Positions 15,685 through 23,267 of a DNA stretch of 46,127 bases are shown here, one piece after another. The stretch's first letter is position 1. Each line of letters begins with the position of its first letter. A program made the position numbers and the translations under genes. Source of the DNA: Bacteroidota bacterium (GTDB taxonomy: Bacteria > Bacteroidota > Ignavibacteria > Ignavibacteriales > Melioribacteraceae); assembly GCA_023453125.1 (NCBI GenBank), contig JAEXUB010000106.1, positions 1 through 46,127 of the forward strand, in the 5' to 3' direction. The notes beneath the pieces are model-generated. The model was not told where the DNA came from, made no database searches, and worked only from the letters and a program-made list of their open reading frames with translations.

Positions 15685-17988
15685 ATGAAAAACAATAAAA
15701 CGGCATATAGATTTTTTCTCCTCCTCCTCTTATCCCTTTCCTCCCTTGTATCTGGATTTAATCCGGACTCAAAATCGGTTACCGGTAAAGTCCTAGATGC
15801 ATCTACCAAAGAACCTTTAATAGGAGCAACTATTCTTATTAAGGGGACAAAGATGGGAACGTATACCGATTTGAAGGGAGAGTTTAAAATAAACAATCTC
15901 CCCTCCGGTATCCTTGAAATGCAGATTTCTATGGTGGGATATAAGACTCTCAGCAAAAAAGTGGACCTCTCACGCGATCTAAGGGATGAAATGATTTTTG
16001 AACTTACCGAAGGACTCATTGAAATCGGAACAGTTGTGGTAACCGGAACGGTTACTCCCCATCTCTATGAAGACGCTCCCGTTAAAACCGAAGTTATTCC
16101 TCATAAACTTATTGAACAACAGCAGGCCTGCAATCTGGCAGAGGCTCTGGGACTGCAAACCGGACTAATGGTTGCCAACGAATGCAACAACTGCAATTTT
16201 ACACAGGTGCAGATCCTCGGCTTTGAGGGAAAATATACTCAGGTCCTTATTGACGGCGACCCCGTTATAAGCACTCTTGGCGGCGTTTACGGACTTGAAC
16301 ATTATCCAAAGGAGATGATTGATAAGATTGAAGTTGTAAAAGGCGGGGGTTCCTCTCTATACGGCGGCGGGGCTATTGCCGGAACAATAAACCTTTTAAC
16401 TAAAAAACCTTCTATGAACAGAACACAGTTTGAATATAAAACCAGCTTTATGAATAAATCAGCCGACCATCAGGTCGGCGCGTTTGCTGAAATTTCAAAC
16501 AAGGATAATACTTCGAATGTATTTATCTTCGGTTCAGCGCGCAGCCGCGACAGCTACGATCACAATAATGACGGCTTTTCAGAATTAGGGGTGTTAAAAA
16601 ATTCAACTATAGGACTAAACTGGTTTTATACTCCCGACAAAAACATTGAACTGCAGACCTCATTTCACCGGCTGCAGGAGGACCGCAGGGGGGGAAGCGA
16701 TTTTGACAAACCGGTTCACGAAGCAAGAACCGCGGAATGGACGAACCATATTAAATGGGGGGGGAAGATTAAATTTTCTCATAAAATTTCGCCTGTTTTC
16801 GAATATAAAATTAATTACGCTTTCAGCTTATTATCGCGCGATTCCTACTACGGCGGATTATCCGGCAATACCGCCGAAGCAAAGCTGCAGGCCCTTAAAT
16901 ATTACGGCGTTTCAAAAAACCCACTTCATACCGGGGGTATTCAAATGGGATACGCTGCCGGCAGCCACAACTTTATAGGAGGCCTTCAGTATGACCATGA
17001 TAATCTTGACGACAGAAGTGCCGCCAGCGAAAACTATTATATAAACGAAACATTTAGAAATCTCGGATTTTATCTTCAGGACGAAATTAATATTGACGAC
17101 GAGGGACATTTTCAGTTTGTTGCGGGGATAAGGTTCGACAAACATTCCGCTCTTGAAAATATTATTGTAAGTCCGCGCCTCAATCTAAAATATGAAATAC
17201 TTGAAGGACTTATGTTTAGAGCCGGTTACGCATCAGGCTTTAAAGCACCGCAGATATTTAACGAAGACCTTCATATATGCGGATTGGAGGGAACACAGCG
17301 AATTATAAGAAATTCGATTGGATTGAAGGAAGAGAGAAGCAATTCATATACAATGGGATTAGAATTTCAGAACTATGTTGGAGATGTTGCCCTTCTTGCG
17401 GGAATTACAGGATTTTATACCCGACTTGACGGCGCTTATGCCGAAAATTTAATAAGCTCGACAAATAATATTGAATATTGGGAAAGAATTAACAGCTCCG
17501 GAGCCGATGTATACGGAATTGAATTCGACTTCGGGCTTAAACCGGTTAAAGAAATTGAAATACGCACCGGTGTTACTATTAAAAACAACAAATACGATCT
17601 TCCCGTAGCAAATTATAACACAAGAGAATTTTTCAGAACTCCCGATCTCTTCGGTTATTTAAGGGCTTCAGTCGAACTTTCGGAGTACACAGACTTTTTC
17701 ATATCGGTAAAATATACAGGCGATATGTTTATACCTCACGAAATTGCAACAGACACCTCTCCCAAACTGGAACTGTATAACAGTTCCTCTTTCTATGAGG
17801 TCGATTTAAATCTCGCGCACAAATTCCGTATGTCAGAGAGTATCGGAGTAGAATTAACTGCCGGAATAAAGAATTTGACTAATACATATCAGACAAATCT
17901 CGACACAGGAATTTCCAGGGATCCGAATTTTGTATACGGACCCTCGGCACCGCGGACTTTTTTTGTAACATTAGGATTATCATTATAA
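15685..17988 (+). CDS. TonB-dependent outer-membrane receptor with cysteine-bearing plug
   Basis: A 767-residue outer-membrane receptor that imports a ligand using energy from TonB. A signal peptide (about 1-24) leads into a carboxypeptidase-regulatory-like domain (about 31-108, with VTGKVLDASTKEPLIGATI and GEFKINNLP). Next come a TonB-box-like GTVVVTGT (about 116-122), the plug (about 130-240, ending GGGSSLYGGGAIAGTINLL) and a 22-strand barrel ending in RTFFVTLGLSL. The plug has C149 and the pair C167/C170 in NECNNCNF, unusual for an exported protein and suggestive of metal or haem. The start was set to 15685 because it heads the signal peptide. Ligand unknown. Confidence 0.92.
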   Translation: MKNNKTAYRFFLLLLLSLSSLVSGFNPDSKSVTGKVLDASTKEPLIGATILIKGTKMGTYTDLKGEFKINNLPSGILEMQISMVGYKTLSKKVDLSRDLRDEMIFELTEGLIEIGTVVVTGTVTPHLYEDAPVKTEVIPHKLIEQQQACNLAEALGLQTGLMVANECNNCNFTQVQILGFEGKYTQVLIDGDPVISTLGGVYGLEHYPKEMIDKIEVVKGGGSSLYGGGAIAGTINLLTKKPSMNRTQFEYKTSFMNKSADHQVGAFAEISNKDNTSNVFIFGSARSRDSYDHNNDGFSELGVLKNSTIGLNWFYTPDKNIELQTSFHRLQEDRRGGSDFDKPVHEARTAEWTNHIKWGGKIKFSHKISPVFEYKINYAFSLLSRDSYYGGLSGNTAEAKLQALKYYGVSKNPLHTGGIQMGYAAGSHNFIGGLQYDHDNLDDRSAASENYYINETFRNLGFYLQDEINIDDEGHFQFVAGIRFDKHSALENIIVSPRLNLKYEILEGLMFRAGYASGFKAPQIFNEDLHICGLEGTQRIIRNSIGLKEERSNSYTMGLEFQNYVGDVALLAGITGFYTRLDGAYAENLISSTNNIEYWERINSSGADVYGIEFDFGLKPVKEIEIRTGVTIKNNKYDLPVANYNTREFFRTPDLFGYLRASVELSEYTDFFISVKYTGDMFIPHEIATDTSPKLELYNSSSFYEVDLNLAHKFRMSESIGVELTAGIKNLTNTYQTNLDTGISRDPNFVYGPSAPRTFFVTLGLSL

Positions 17989-18007
17989 ACCATCAAAAGG
18001 AATAATC

Positions 18008-18799
18008 ATGAAAAAGATATACATTTTACCCTTGTTTGCATTTTTTACTCTTATACTGTCAGCCGGAATAATTCACGCCGACAAAAAGAAATTTGCCCGC
18101 TCATATACATTCCATACACTACCGGCAAAGGCTTTAGAGCTGGAACTCTGGTCGACCGGCCGTTTTGAAAAGAATGACGGGCAGTATTACCGCTGGCAGC
18201 CCAGAATTGAAGTTGAATACGGAGTTACCGACAGGTTAACTGCCGCCCTATATCTTAATATGAACGAAGTAAAATCATACAATAACGCAACGGCCTCCAA
18301 GGCACTTTCAATTTCCACCTCCTCGATGGAATTCAGGTACCGCCTTGCAAATCAGGATGAATTCATTGTTGATCCGGCCCTCTATTTTGAATTCGGTTAC
18401 GGGGGAGATAAATTATTCTATGAACCGAAAATACTCCTTTCTAAACAGTTCGGAAATTTTACCTCGGTAATAAACTTTATATCTGAAATAGAAAGATATA
18501 CTGCGGCAAGCTCAACAGAATCAAAGTTCGAAATCACAATGGGACTGGCTTATGATATTTCCCCCAATTTCAGTCTTGGGCTCGAATTCAGAAATCACAG
18601 AAATTATACCGATATCTACAGCGCCGAAAAAAATCAGGCCAGCTTCTTAGGACCCACTGTCAGCTTCCAGTCCGATAGAATTTATTTTGTGGTAAACTTC
18701 CTCACACAGATTTCAGGCTCCCCCTCAACAAGAAGTGGGCTCGATCTGTCGGGGCACGAAAAGTATGAATTAAGAACTATTCTTGGAATTGAATTATGA
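18008..18799 (+). CDS. Predicted outer-membrane beta-barrel protein
   Basis: A 263-residue exported protein with a signal peptide (MKKIYILPLFAFFTLILSAG, cleavage near HA-DKK). The rest has alternating aromatic and polar residues typical of amphipathic strands (QPRIEVEYGVTDRLTAALYL, FEITMGLAYDISPNFSLGLE), with aromatic-ended repeats consistent with a 12-14-stranded barrel. I do not recognise a named family. It lies 19 bp behind the TonB receptor with a Shine-Dalgarno AAAGGA, and overlaps the cytochrome gene by 4 bp. That suggests the three products work together at the outer membrane. Confidence 0.78.
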   Translation: MKKIYILPLFAFFTLILSAGIIHADKKKFARSYTFHTLPAKALELELWSTGRFEKNDGQYYRWQPRIEVEYGVTDRLTAALYLNMNEVKSYNNATASKALSISTSSMEFRYRLANQDEFIVDPALYFEFGYGGDKLFYEPKILLSKQFGNFTSVINFISEIERYTAASSTESKFEITMGLAYDISPNFSLGLEFRNHRNYTDIYSAEKNQASFLGPTVSFQSDRIYFVVNFLTQISGSPSTRSGLDLSGHEKYELRTILGIEL

Positions 18800-19038
18800 T
18801 AAGGATTCTATTCCTTCTCATCCTATTTACTGCCGCCGGGTGTTCAACCCGGGAAGTCCATTCGGCAGATGCGGCGGGGGAGGATTTATATAAGAATAAA
18901 TGCGGCGGATGCCACCGGGTCTATAAAAAGACGGAATATAAACCCGCAGAATGGGAAAAGATAGTTAAAGCAATGAGCACCAAGTCAAGGCTTACCGAGG
19001 CAGAAGAAAGGCAGATAATTAAATATCTTTCCTATTAG
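18796..19038 (+). CDS. Small monohaem c-type cytochrome lipoprotein
   Basis: An 80-residue lipoprotein: a short signal peptide with lipobox FTAAGC (C16), then one haem-binding motif CGGCH (C36, C39, H40) and a likely distal ligand M60 in KAMSTKSRLT. It ends in the usual helix of small cytochromes c (EAEERQIIKYLSY). It would carry electrons at a membrane surface in the periplasm. Its ATGA overlap with the barrel gene shows translational coupling. A cytochrome in a TonB-receptor operon suggests reduction of the ligand, for example a metal, or haem-linked use. Confidence 0.85.
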   Translation: MIRILFLLILFTAAGCSTREVHSADAAGEDLYKNKCGGCHRVYKKTEYKPAEWEKIVKAMSTKSRLTEAEERQIIKYLSY

Positions 19039-19119
19039 CCTGTTTTGGAACTATTTTCCGCGCTTTTGCATTAGAATATTAGATTTCATTTTATTTCCTC
19101 AATAAAAAGAAAATATGTC

Positions 19120-19151
19120 AAAATGCCGGTTTCCTCAGCCGGCATTTTTTT
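19120..19151 (+). terminator. Terminator closing the receptor/barrel/cytochrome unit
   Basis: AAAATGCCGG (19120-19129), a nine-base loop and CCGGCAT followed by a run of seven T residues. It separates the receptor operon from the ECF sigma operon. Confidence 0.85.
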
Positions 19152-19209
19152 ATTTTTCCGGTAACAAATCATCCCGATAAGTATCTTTAAGTATAAATGA
19201 GAGATAACA

Positions 19210-19737
19210 TTGAATGACCGGGCCTTAAATAATTTTGATTTCGTCTACCGCAATTATAAAACGGCCATTTACAATTATATCCTCAAAATGACAGGGAACA
19301 TCGGAACCAGCGAAGATATAGCACATACCGTGTTTCTTAAATTCTTTGAAAACCTGAACTCAATCAGGAATCTTGAAACTCCCCAGTTCTGGCTCTTCAG
19401 AACGGCCCGGAATGAGATCTACAAATTTTATAAAAATAAGAGGATTCACGTTGACCAGTATCACGCGGCGGATACGGAGGGACTTGAACTTGAAGGAAGC
19501 GCAAATCCTGAAATTGAATATGAAGAGAAGGAGCTTTTCGAGCTTATAAACAGGGAGCTTGATAACATCCCCGCGGTGCAAAGGGAAGTCTATATTCTTA
19601 AGGAATATTCGGGATTGAACTATAAGGAAATTTCAGAAATAACCGGTATTGAAGAAAACGTACTCCGTAAACGATTTTTTGATGCAAGAAATAAGCTTAT
19701 TGACCGGTTATCCAATATCTATTTAAAGAGGAGATGA
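19210..19737 (+). CDS. ECF-family RNA polymerase sigma factor
   Basis: A 175-residue sigma factor with regions 2 and 4 only. Region 2 is about residues 8-78 (YRNYKTAIYNYILKMTG, SEDIAHTVFLKFFENL, QFWLFRTARNEIYKFYKNKR). Region 4 is about 113-170 (IPAVQREVYILKEYSGLNYK, EISEITGIEENVLRKRFFDA). It redirects RNA polymerase to a small regulon. The start must be the TTG at 19210: an in-frame stop lies at 19198-19200, and the two nearby ATGs are in other frames. Its stop overlaps the ribosome-binding region of the next gene, so it is translationally linked to its probable anti-sigma factor. Confidence 0.9.
   Translation: MNDRALNNFDFVYRNYKTAIYNYILKMTGNIGTSEDIAHTVFLKFFENLNSIRNLETPQFWLFRTARNEIYKFYKNKRIHVDQYHAADTEGLELEGSANPEIEYEEKELFELINRELDNIPAVQREVYILKEYSGLNYKEISEITGIEENVLRKRFFDARNKLIDRLSNIYLKRR
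19729..19733 (+). promoter_or_regulatory. Shine-Dalgarno that decides the anti-sigma start
   Basis: AGGAG ends directly before one ATG (19734) but lies 6 bases before a second (19740). The spacing favours the second. Confidence 0.6.
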
Positions 19738-19739
19738 TC

Positions 19740-20207
19740 ATGAATAACGATGAAATAAAATATTTGATTAGCTTGTATGCAGACGGCGAACTCGAAACAG
19801 ATAATGAACCAGATCTTTTTGAAGAAATGTCAAAAAGCGCAGAACTCCGTAATTATTATAAAAAACTTATGCTGGTAAAAATGGCAGTGCATAATGATAT
19901 AAAGGATGTTCCTTCCAATCTCGACAAAAGAATTTACAGCAATGCCGCAAATGAAAAGAAATCAGCATCAACATCTGCCATTAACAATTTTACCCGCTAT
20001 ATTCCTTATGCAGCGGCGGTAATGCTTTTAATTCTGGCTCTTTTGTATTTCAGGAAATCGGACGATTATCAAAACCAGATCTTTAATTTAACGCGCGAAA
20101 TTGAGGATCAGAACCGCAGGATAGAGCTTCTCTATCACGCTCTTCCCCCCATTGAAGTGTATTCAAATTACAAACAGACAAATAACATTAAAACAGGAGA
20201 TTTATAA
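19740..20207 (+). CDS. Probable anti-sigma factor, single-pass membrane protein
   Basis: A 155-residue protein encoded 2 bp after the ECF sigma stop. The N-terminal part (NNDEIKYLISLYADGELE) resembles the acidic helical start of FCB anti-sigma factors. It has no HxxxCxxC zinc motif. One membrane segment lies at about residues 86-104 (YIPYAAAVMLLILALLYF), followed by a periplasmic coiled-coil-like tail (NLTREIEDQNRRIELLYHAL). This would hold the sigma factor at the inner membrane and sense a signal outside. The anti-sigma role is inferred from position and layout, not from a strong sequence motif. Confidence 0.65.
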   Translation: MNNDEIKYLISLYADGELETDNEPDLFEEMSKSAELRNYYKKLMLVKMAVHNDIKDVPSNLDKRIYSNAANEKKSASTSAINNFTRYIPYAAAVMLLILALLYFRKSDDYQNQIFNLTREIEDQNRRIELLYHALPPIEVYSNYKQTNNIKTGDL

Positions 20208-20208
20208 A

Positions 20209-20631
20209 ATGAAAACGAAATTAATATTAGCCCTGATTCTTTTCTCATTCTGTTTTGCAGCAGCACAGGATAAGAAAAAGAAGAGTGAATTTACCGAGCT
20301 TAAAAAGCATCCCTCCATATCTCAGATGGCCGCCCCGGTCTATCCCGAAACAGCAAAGAAACTTGGCTTAACCGGTATGGTTGTACTCGAGCTTTCAATT
20401 AACGAAAAAGGGGATGTAACAAAGTCCTCCGTTGCAACAGCAAATTTTGAGTTTACCAAGGAGATGCAGCTCGACGATGCAGCCAGGAACAAAATAAATA
20501 CCGAATTTGAAAAGGCGGCTATTGATGCCGCGATGAAGATGAAATTCAATCCCGGAATTGATAAGAACGGCAGCGCAGTTAAATGCAGCGTAATGCAGCC
20601 TTTTAAGTTCAAACTGGGCGATAAGAAATAA
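20209..20631 (+). CDS. Short exported TonB C-terminal-domain protein
   Basis: A 140-residue protein with an N-terminal signal sequence (MKTKLILALILFSFCFAAAQ) and a TonB C-terminal domain: PVYPETAKKLGLTGMVVLEL, NEKGDVTKSSV and AIDAAMKMKFNPG are the standard segments. Ordinary TonB has a membrane anchor and a long proline-rich linker to span the periplasm; this one has neither. It may be a free periplasmic protein or be tethered by an uncleaved signal. AGGAG lies 9 bases before the chosen ATG. It is the third gene of the sigma/anti-sigma operon and is followed by a terminator. Confidence 0.82.
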   Translation: MKTKLILALILFSFCFAAAQDKKKKSEFTELKKHPSISQMAAPVYPETAKKLGLTGMVVLELSINEKGDVTKSSVATANFEFTKEMQLDDAARNKINTEFEKAAIDAAMKMKFNPGIDKNGSAVKCSVMQPFKFKLGDKK

Positions 20632-20637
20632 GCATAC

Positions 20638-20664
20638 AAAAAAGCCCGTCTTATGACGGGCTTT
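20638..20664. terminator. Bidirectional terminator
   Basis: AAAGCCCGTC, loop TTAT, GACGGGCTTTT, with A-run and T-run on the two sides. It serves the TonB-domain gene (plus) and hslU (minus). Confidence 0.88.
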
Positions 20665-20669
20665 TCTTC

Positions 20670-22034
20670 TTATAAAATATACTTGCTCAAATCCCTGTTC
20701 TTAACAATCTTATCCAGCTTATCATTAACCATTGCACCGGTTATAACAATCTTTCCCTCGGGCATCTTGTCCGGTACTTCAAATAAAATATCTTCAAGAA
20801 GAGTGGTTAATATTGTATGGAGCCTTCGGGCCCCTATATTTTCAACCTGTTCGTTAACCATTGCCGCTGTTTTAGCCACTTCTTTAATTGCGTCTTCGCT
20901 GAATGAGATTTCCACCTCCTCTGTCTGGAGAAGCGCGGCATACTGTTTCAAAAGAGCATTCTCGGGAATTGTAAGAATCTTAACAAAGTCCTCTTCTGAA
21001 AGGCTTTTCAATTCAACTCGTATAGGGAACCGTCCCTGCAGTTCCGGAATTAAATCGGACGGTTTAGAAACGTGAAAAGCTCCCGAAGCTATAAAAAGAA
21101 TATGGTCCGTTTTTACCGGTCCGTATTTTGTATTAACAGTAGAGCCTTCAACTATGGGGAGAAGATCTCTCTGAACCCCTTCGCGGGAGACATCGGGACC
21201 GGAGCCTTTGGAACCGGGACCGGCAATTTTATCTATTTCATCAATAAAGACGATCCCCGCGTTTTCAACTCTCTGGAGGGCTTCTTTCTGAACTGCATCC
21301 ATATCAATTAATTTCTGCGCCTCTTCCTGAGCCAATGCCTTGCGGGCTTCCTTGATTGTTGTTTTTCTTTTTTTCTTTTTCTTCGGAACCATACTGCTCA
21401 TAATTTCCTGAAGGTTCATCCCTATATCATCCATTCCCATAGGGCTTAAAACCTGCATTCCGAATGCGGGGGTCTGGACATCGAACTCAATCATTTTATT
21501 ATCGAGCTCCCCTTTCTGAAGCTTTTCTTTCATCCAGTCGCGCGTTTTCTCGTTCTGATATGCTTCATCGTTTTCGTTTTCCTCTTCCGCAGCAGGGCGC
21601 TTAACTTTTGGAATAAGAATATCAAGAATTCTTTCGTCTGCCATTGTTTCGGCTTTCTTCTGAACTGTCTGGGTCTGCTCTTCCCTAACCATATTTATTC
21701 CGAGCTCAACCAGGTCCCGGATCATCGATTCGACGTCGCGTCCCACATAGCCTACTTCGGTAAATTTTGATGCTTCAACTTTTATAAAGGGCGCTCCCGA
21801 AAGTTTTGCAAGCCTTCTGGCAATTTCTGTTTTTCCTACTCCGGTGGGGCCGATAAGAATAATATTATTCGGCATAATTTCGTCTTTAATATTTTCATCG
21901 GCATTCTGGCGGCGCCATCTGTTGCGGAGCGCAATTGCGACCGCGCGCTTTGCATCATTCTGCCCGATAATATATTTATCTAATTCGGTAACTGTCTGGG
22001 ACGGTGTTAATACTTTTATCAATTCGTTTTTCAT
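20670..22034 (-). CDS. hslU: ATP-dependent protease ATPase subunit HslU
   Basis: The AAA+ unfoldase of the HslUV (ClpQY) protease, which unfolds substrates and feeds them to HslV. It has 454 residues. The N-terminus LTPSQTVTELDKYIIGQNDA is diagnostic, Walker A is GPTGVGKT at 62-69, Walker B is AGIVFIDEIDKIA, and the sensor region includes GARRLHTILTTLLEDILFE. The charged central I domain (about 110-240) contains a lysine-rich patch (KKKKKRK). The C-terminus ends SKYIL, close to the usual HslV-activating tail. It overlaps hslV by 4 bp. Confidence 0.97.
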   Translation of the reverse strand: MKNELIKVLTPSQTVTELDKYIIGQNDAKRAVAIALRNRWRRQNADENIKDEIMPNNIILIGPTGVGKTEIARRLAKLSGAPFIKVEASKFTEVGYVGRDVESMIRDLVELGINMVREEQTQTVQKKAETMADERILDILIPKVKRPAAEEENENDEAYQNEKTRDWMKEKLQKGELDNKMIEFDVQTPAFGMQVLSPMGMDDIGMNLQEIMSSMVPKKKKKRKTTIKEARKALAQEEAQKLIDMDAVQKEALQRVENAGIVFIDEIDKIAGPGSKGSGPDVSREGVQRDLLPIVEGSTVNTKYGPVKTDHILFIASGAFHVSKPSDLIPELQGRFPIRVELKSLSEEDFVKILTIPENALLKQYAALLQTEEVEISFSEDAIKEVAKTAAMVNEQVENIGARRLHTILTTLLEDILFEVPDKMPEGKIVITGAMVNDKLDKIVKNRDLSKYIL

Positions 22035-22582
22035 AATTGAGCCGGATTATTTTTAATTGTTTCAACATTAATTTTGTCGTTTGTGTAAATACATATATCT
22101 GCCGCAACCTGTAAAGCCTCTTTAACAATTTCTTCTGCCGAAAGGCCGCTGTATTTTTTAAGCATTCTTGCCGCGGCCAGAGCGTACATACCACCCGAAC
22201 CGATTGCAACTATATTTTCTTCCGGTTCAATCACATCCCCCGTGCCCGATACTACAAATGTTTTATCCTCGGCAACTATGGCTAGCATTGCCTCTAATTT
22301 TCTCAAATACTTATCTGAGCGCCAGTCCTTTGCAAGTTCTACAACTGCACGGCTCACATTTCCCCTGTATTGCTCAAGCTTCTCTTCAAAACGGGCTAAA
22401 AGAGTAAATGCGTCTGCCGTTGAGCCGGCAAATCCGCACAGGACCTTTCCACCGTAGAGAGAGCGTATTTTCATTGAATTGTGTTTCATAACGGTATTGC
22501 CTAAGGTAACCTGCCCGTCTCCCCCCAGAGCTGCCTGCCCGTTGTGAATTATTCCTAAAATTGTTGTTGATCTTATTCTCAT
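22031..22582 (-). CDS. hslV: ATP-dependent protease proteolytic subunit HslV
   Basis: The proteasome-like peptidase of the HslUV complex, 183 residues. The active-site threonine should be exposed after removal of a short propeptide (MRIRS), giving an N-terminal TTILGI. Conserved stretches are GGDGQVTLGNTVMKHN, GGKVLCGFAGSTADAFTL and IAIGSGGMYALAAARML. It is the promoter-proximal gene of the hslVU operon, with an AAAGG Shine-Dalgarno about 7 bases upstream. Confidence 0.97.
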   Translation of the reverse strand: MRIRSTTILGIIHNGQAALGGDGQVTLGNTVMKHNSMKIRSLYGGKVLCGFAGSTADAFTLLARFEEKLEQYRGNVSRAVVELAKDWRSDKYLRKLEAMLAIVAEDKTFVVSGTGDVIEPEENIVAIGSGGMYALAAARMLKKYSGLSAEEIVKEALQVAADICIYTNDKINVETIKNNPAQL

Positions 22583-22634
22583 ATTTATACCTTTAATCTT
22601 AAATCCATATTAGTTATGACGAATCAAAAACCGA

Positions 22635-23267
22635 TTATCCCCGTCCGAATAAAAATTTAACCGGCAGAATGCCTGATACTCTCTTCTTATATTCTAAGTA
22701 TTCAACACCGAAACGCTCAATAAGTTTCTTTTCTTCAAAATAGGCTCCGATGTAAAAGTAAGCAATTGTGCAGAATAAAATTGTGAGATAAAACAGGTCC
22801 ATAGCCGGCCTAAGCGCGAGAAAGAGAATAATAAAAGTATACATCGGGTGACGGGATATTTTATGAGGGCCGTGTATAATCAGTTTCTGTTCCCCGTCCA
22901 GGTCTTCTATTTTATAAGTTCCTTTATAATAACGTACAACCTGTGCAATTCCGCTTAACTCCTTCATATCCATAACCGCAAAGGACCATATCACCCCGGC
23001 CAATGCCGGTATCTGAAGTCCAAATACAATTAAATCAAAAGGATATTTCAGCTCATAGATTAGAATATCGGGTTTGGGAACGAGGGCAAAAAATACAATA
23101 AGCGTAATTACCGCAGCGGCATTATAGAAAATCCGGTAGAAAGCAATTTTGCCGCCGGCATTTTCGACAATCCGTTTTTTAATGCTGCCCGATGCTAAAT
23201 AGGAATGAATAAAGCCGAACAATCCGAATCCGGCCAGAATCAGCACAATGTCAACTGCCGTTTTCAT
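22635..23267 (-). CDS. NnrU/isoprenylcysteine methyltransferase-like membrane protein
   Basis: A 210-residue polytopic membrane protein with about five or six hydrophobic segments. The C-terminal signature GPHKISRHPMYTFIILFLAL followed by FEEKKLIERFGVEYLEYKKR is shared by the NnrU, phospholipid methyltransferase and isoprenylcysteine methyltransferase group, where the His-Pro and Glu-Glu elements bind SAM. Either a lipid or small-molecule methyltransferase or a NnrU-like protein is possible. Its start overlaps the rpoN stop by 4 bp, so it is translated together with sigma-54. Confidence 0.78.
   Translation of the reverse strand: MKTAVDIVLILAGFGLFGFIHSYLASGSIKKRIVENAGGKIAFYRIFYNAAAVITLIVFFALVPKPDILIYELKYPFDLIVFGLQIPALAGVIWSFAVMDMKELSGIAQVVRYYKGTYKIEDLDGEQKLIIHGPHKISRHPMYTFIILFLALRPAMDLFYLTILFCTIAYFYIGAYFEEKKLIERFGVEYLEYKKRVSGILPVKFLFGRG

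Noticed and set aside
20653..21075. Plus-strand open frame of 140 codons opposite hslU
   Set aside because: It overlaps the conserved C-terminus of hslU and begins within a terminator region.
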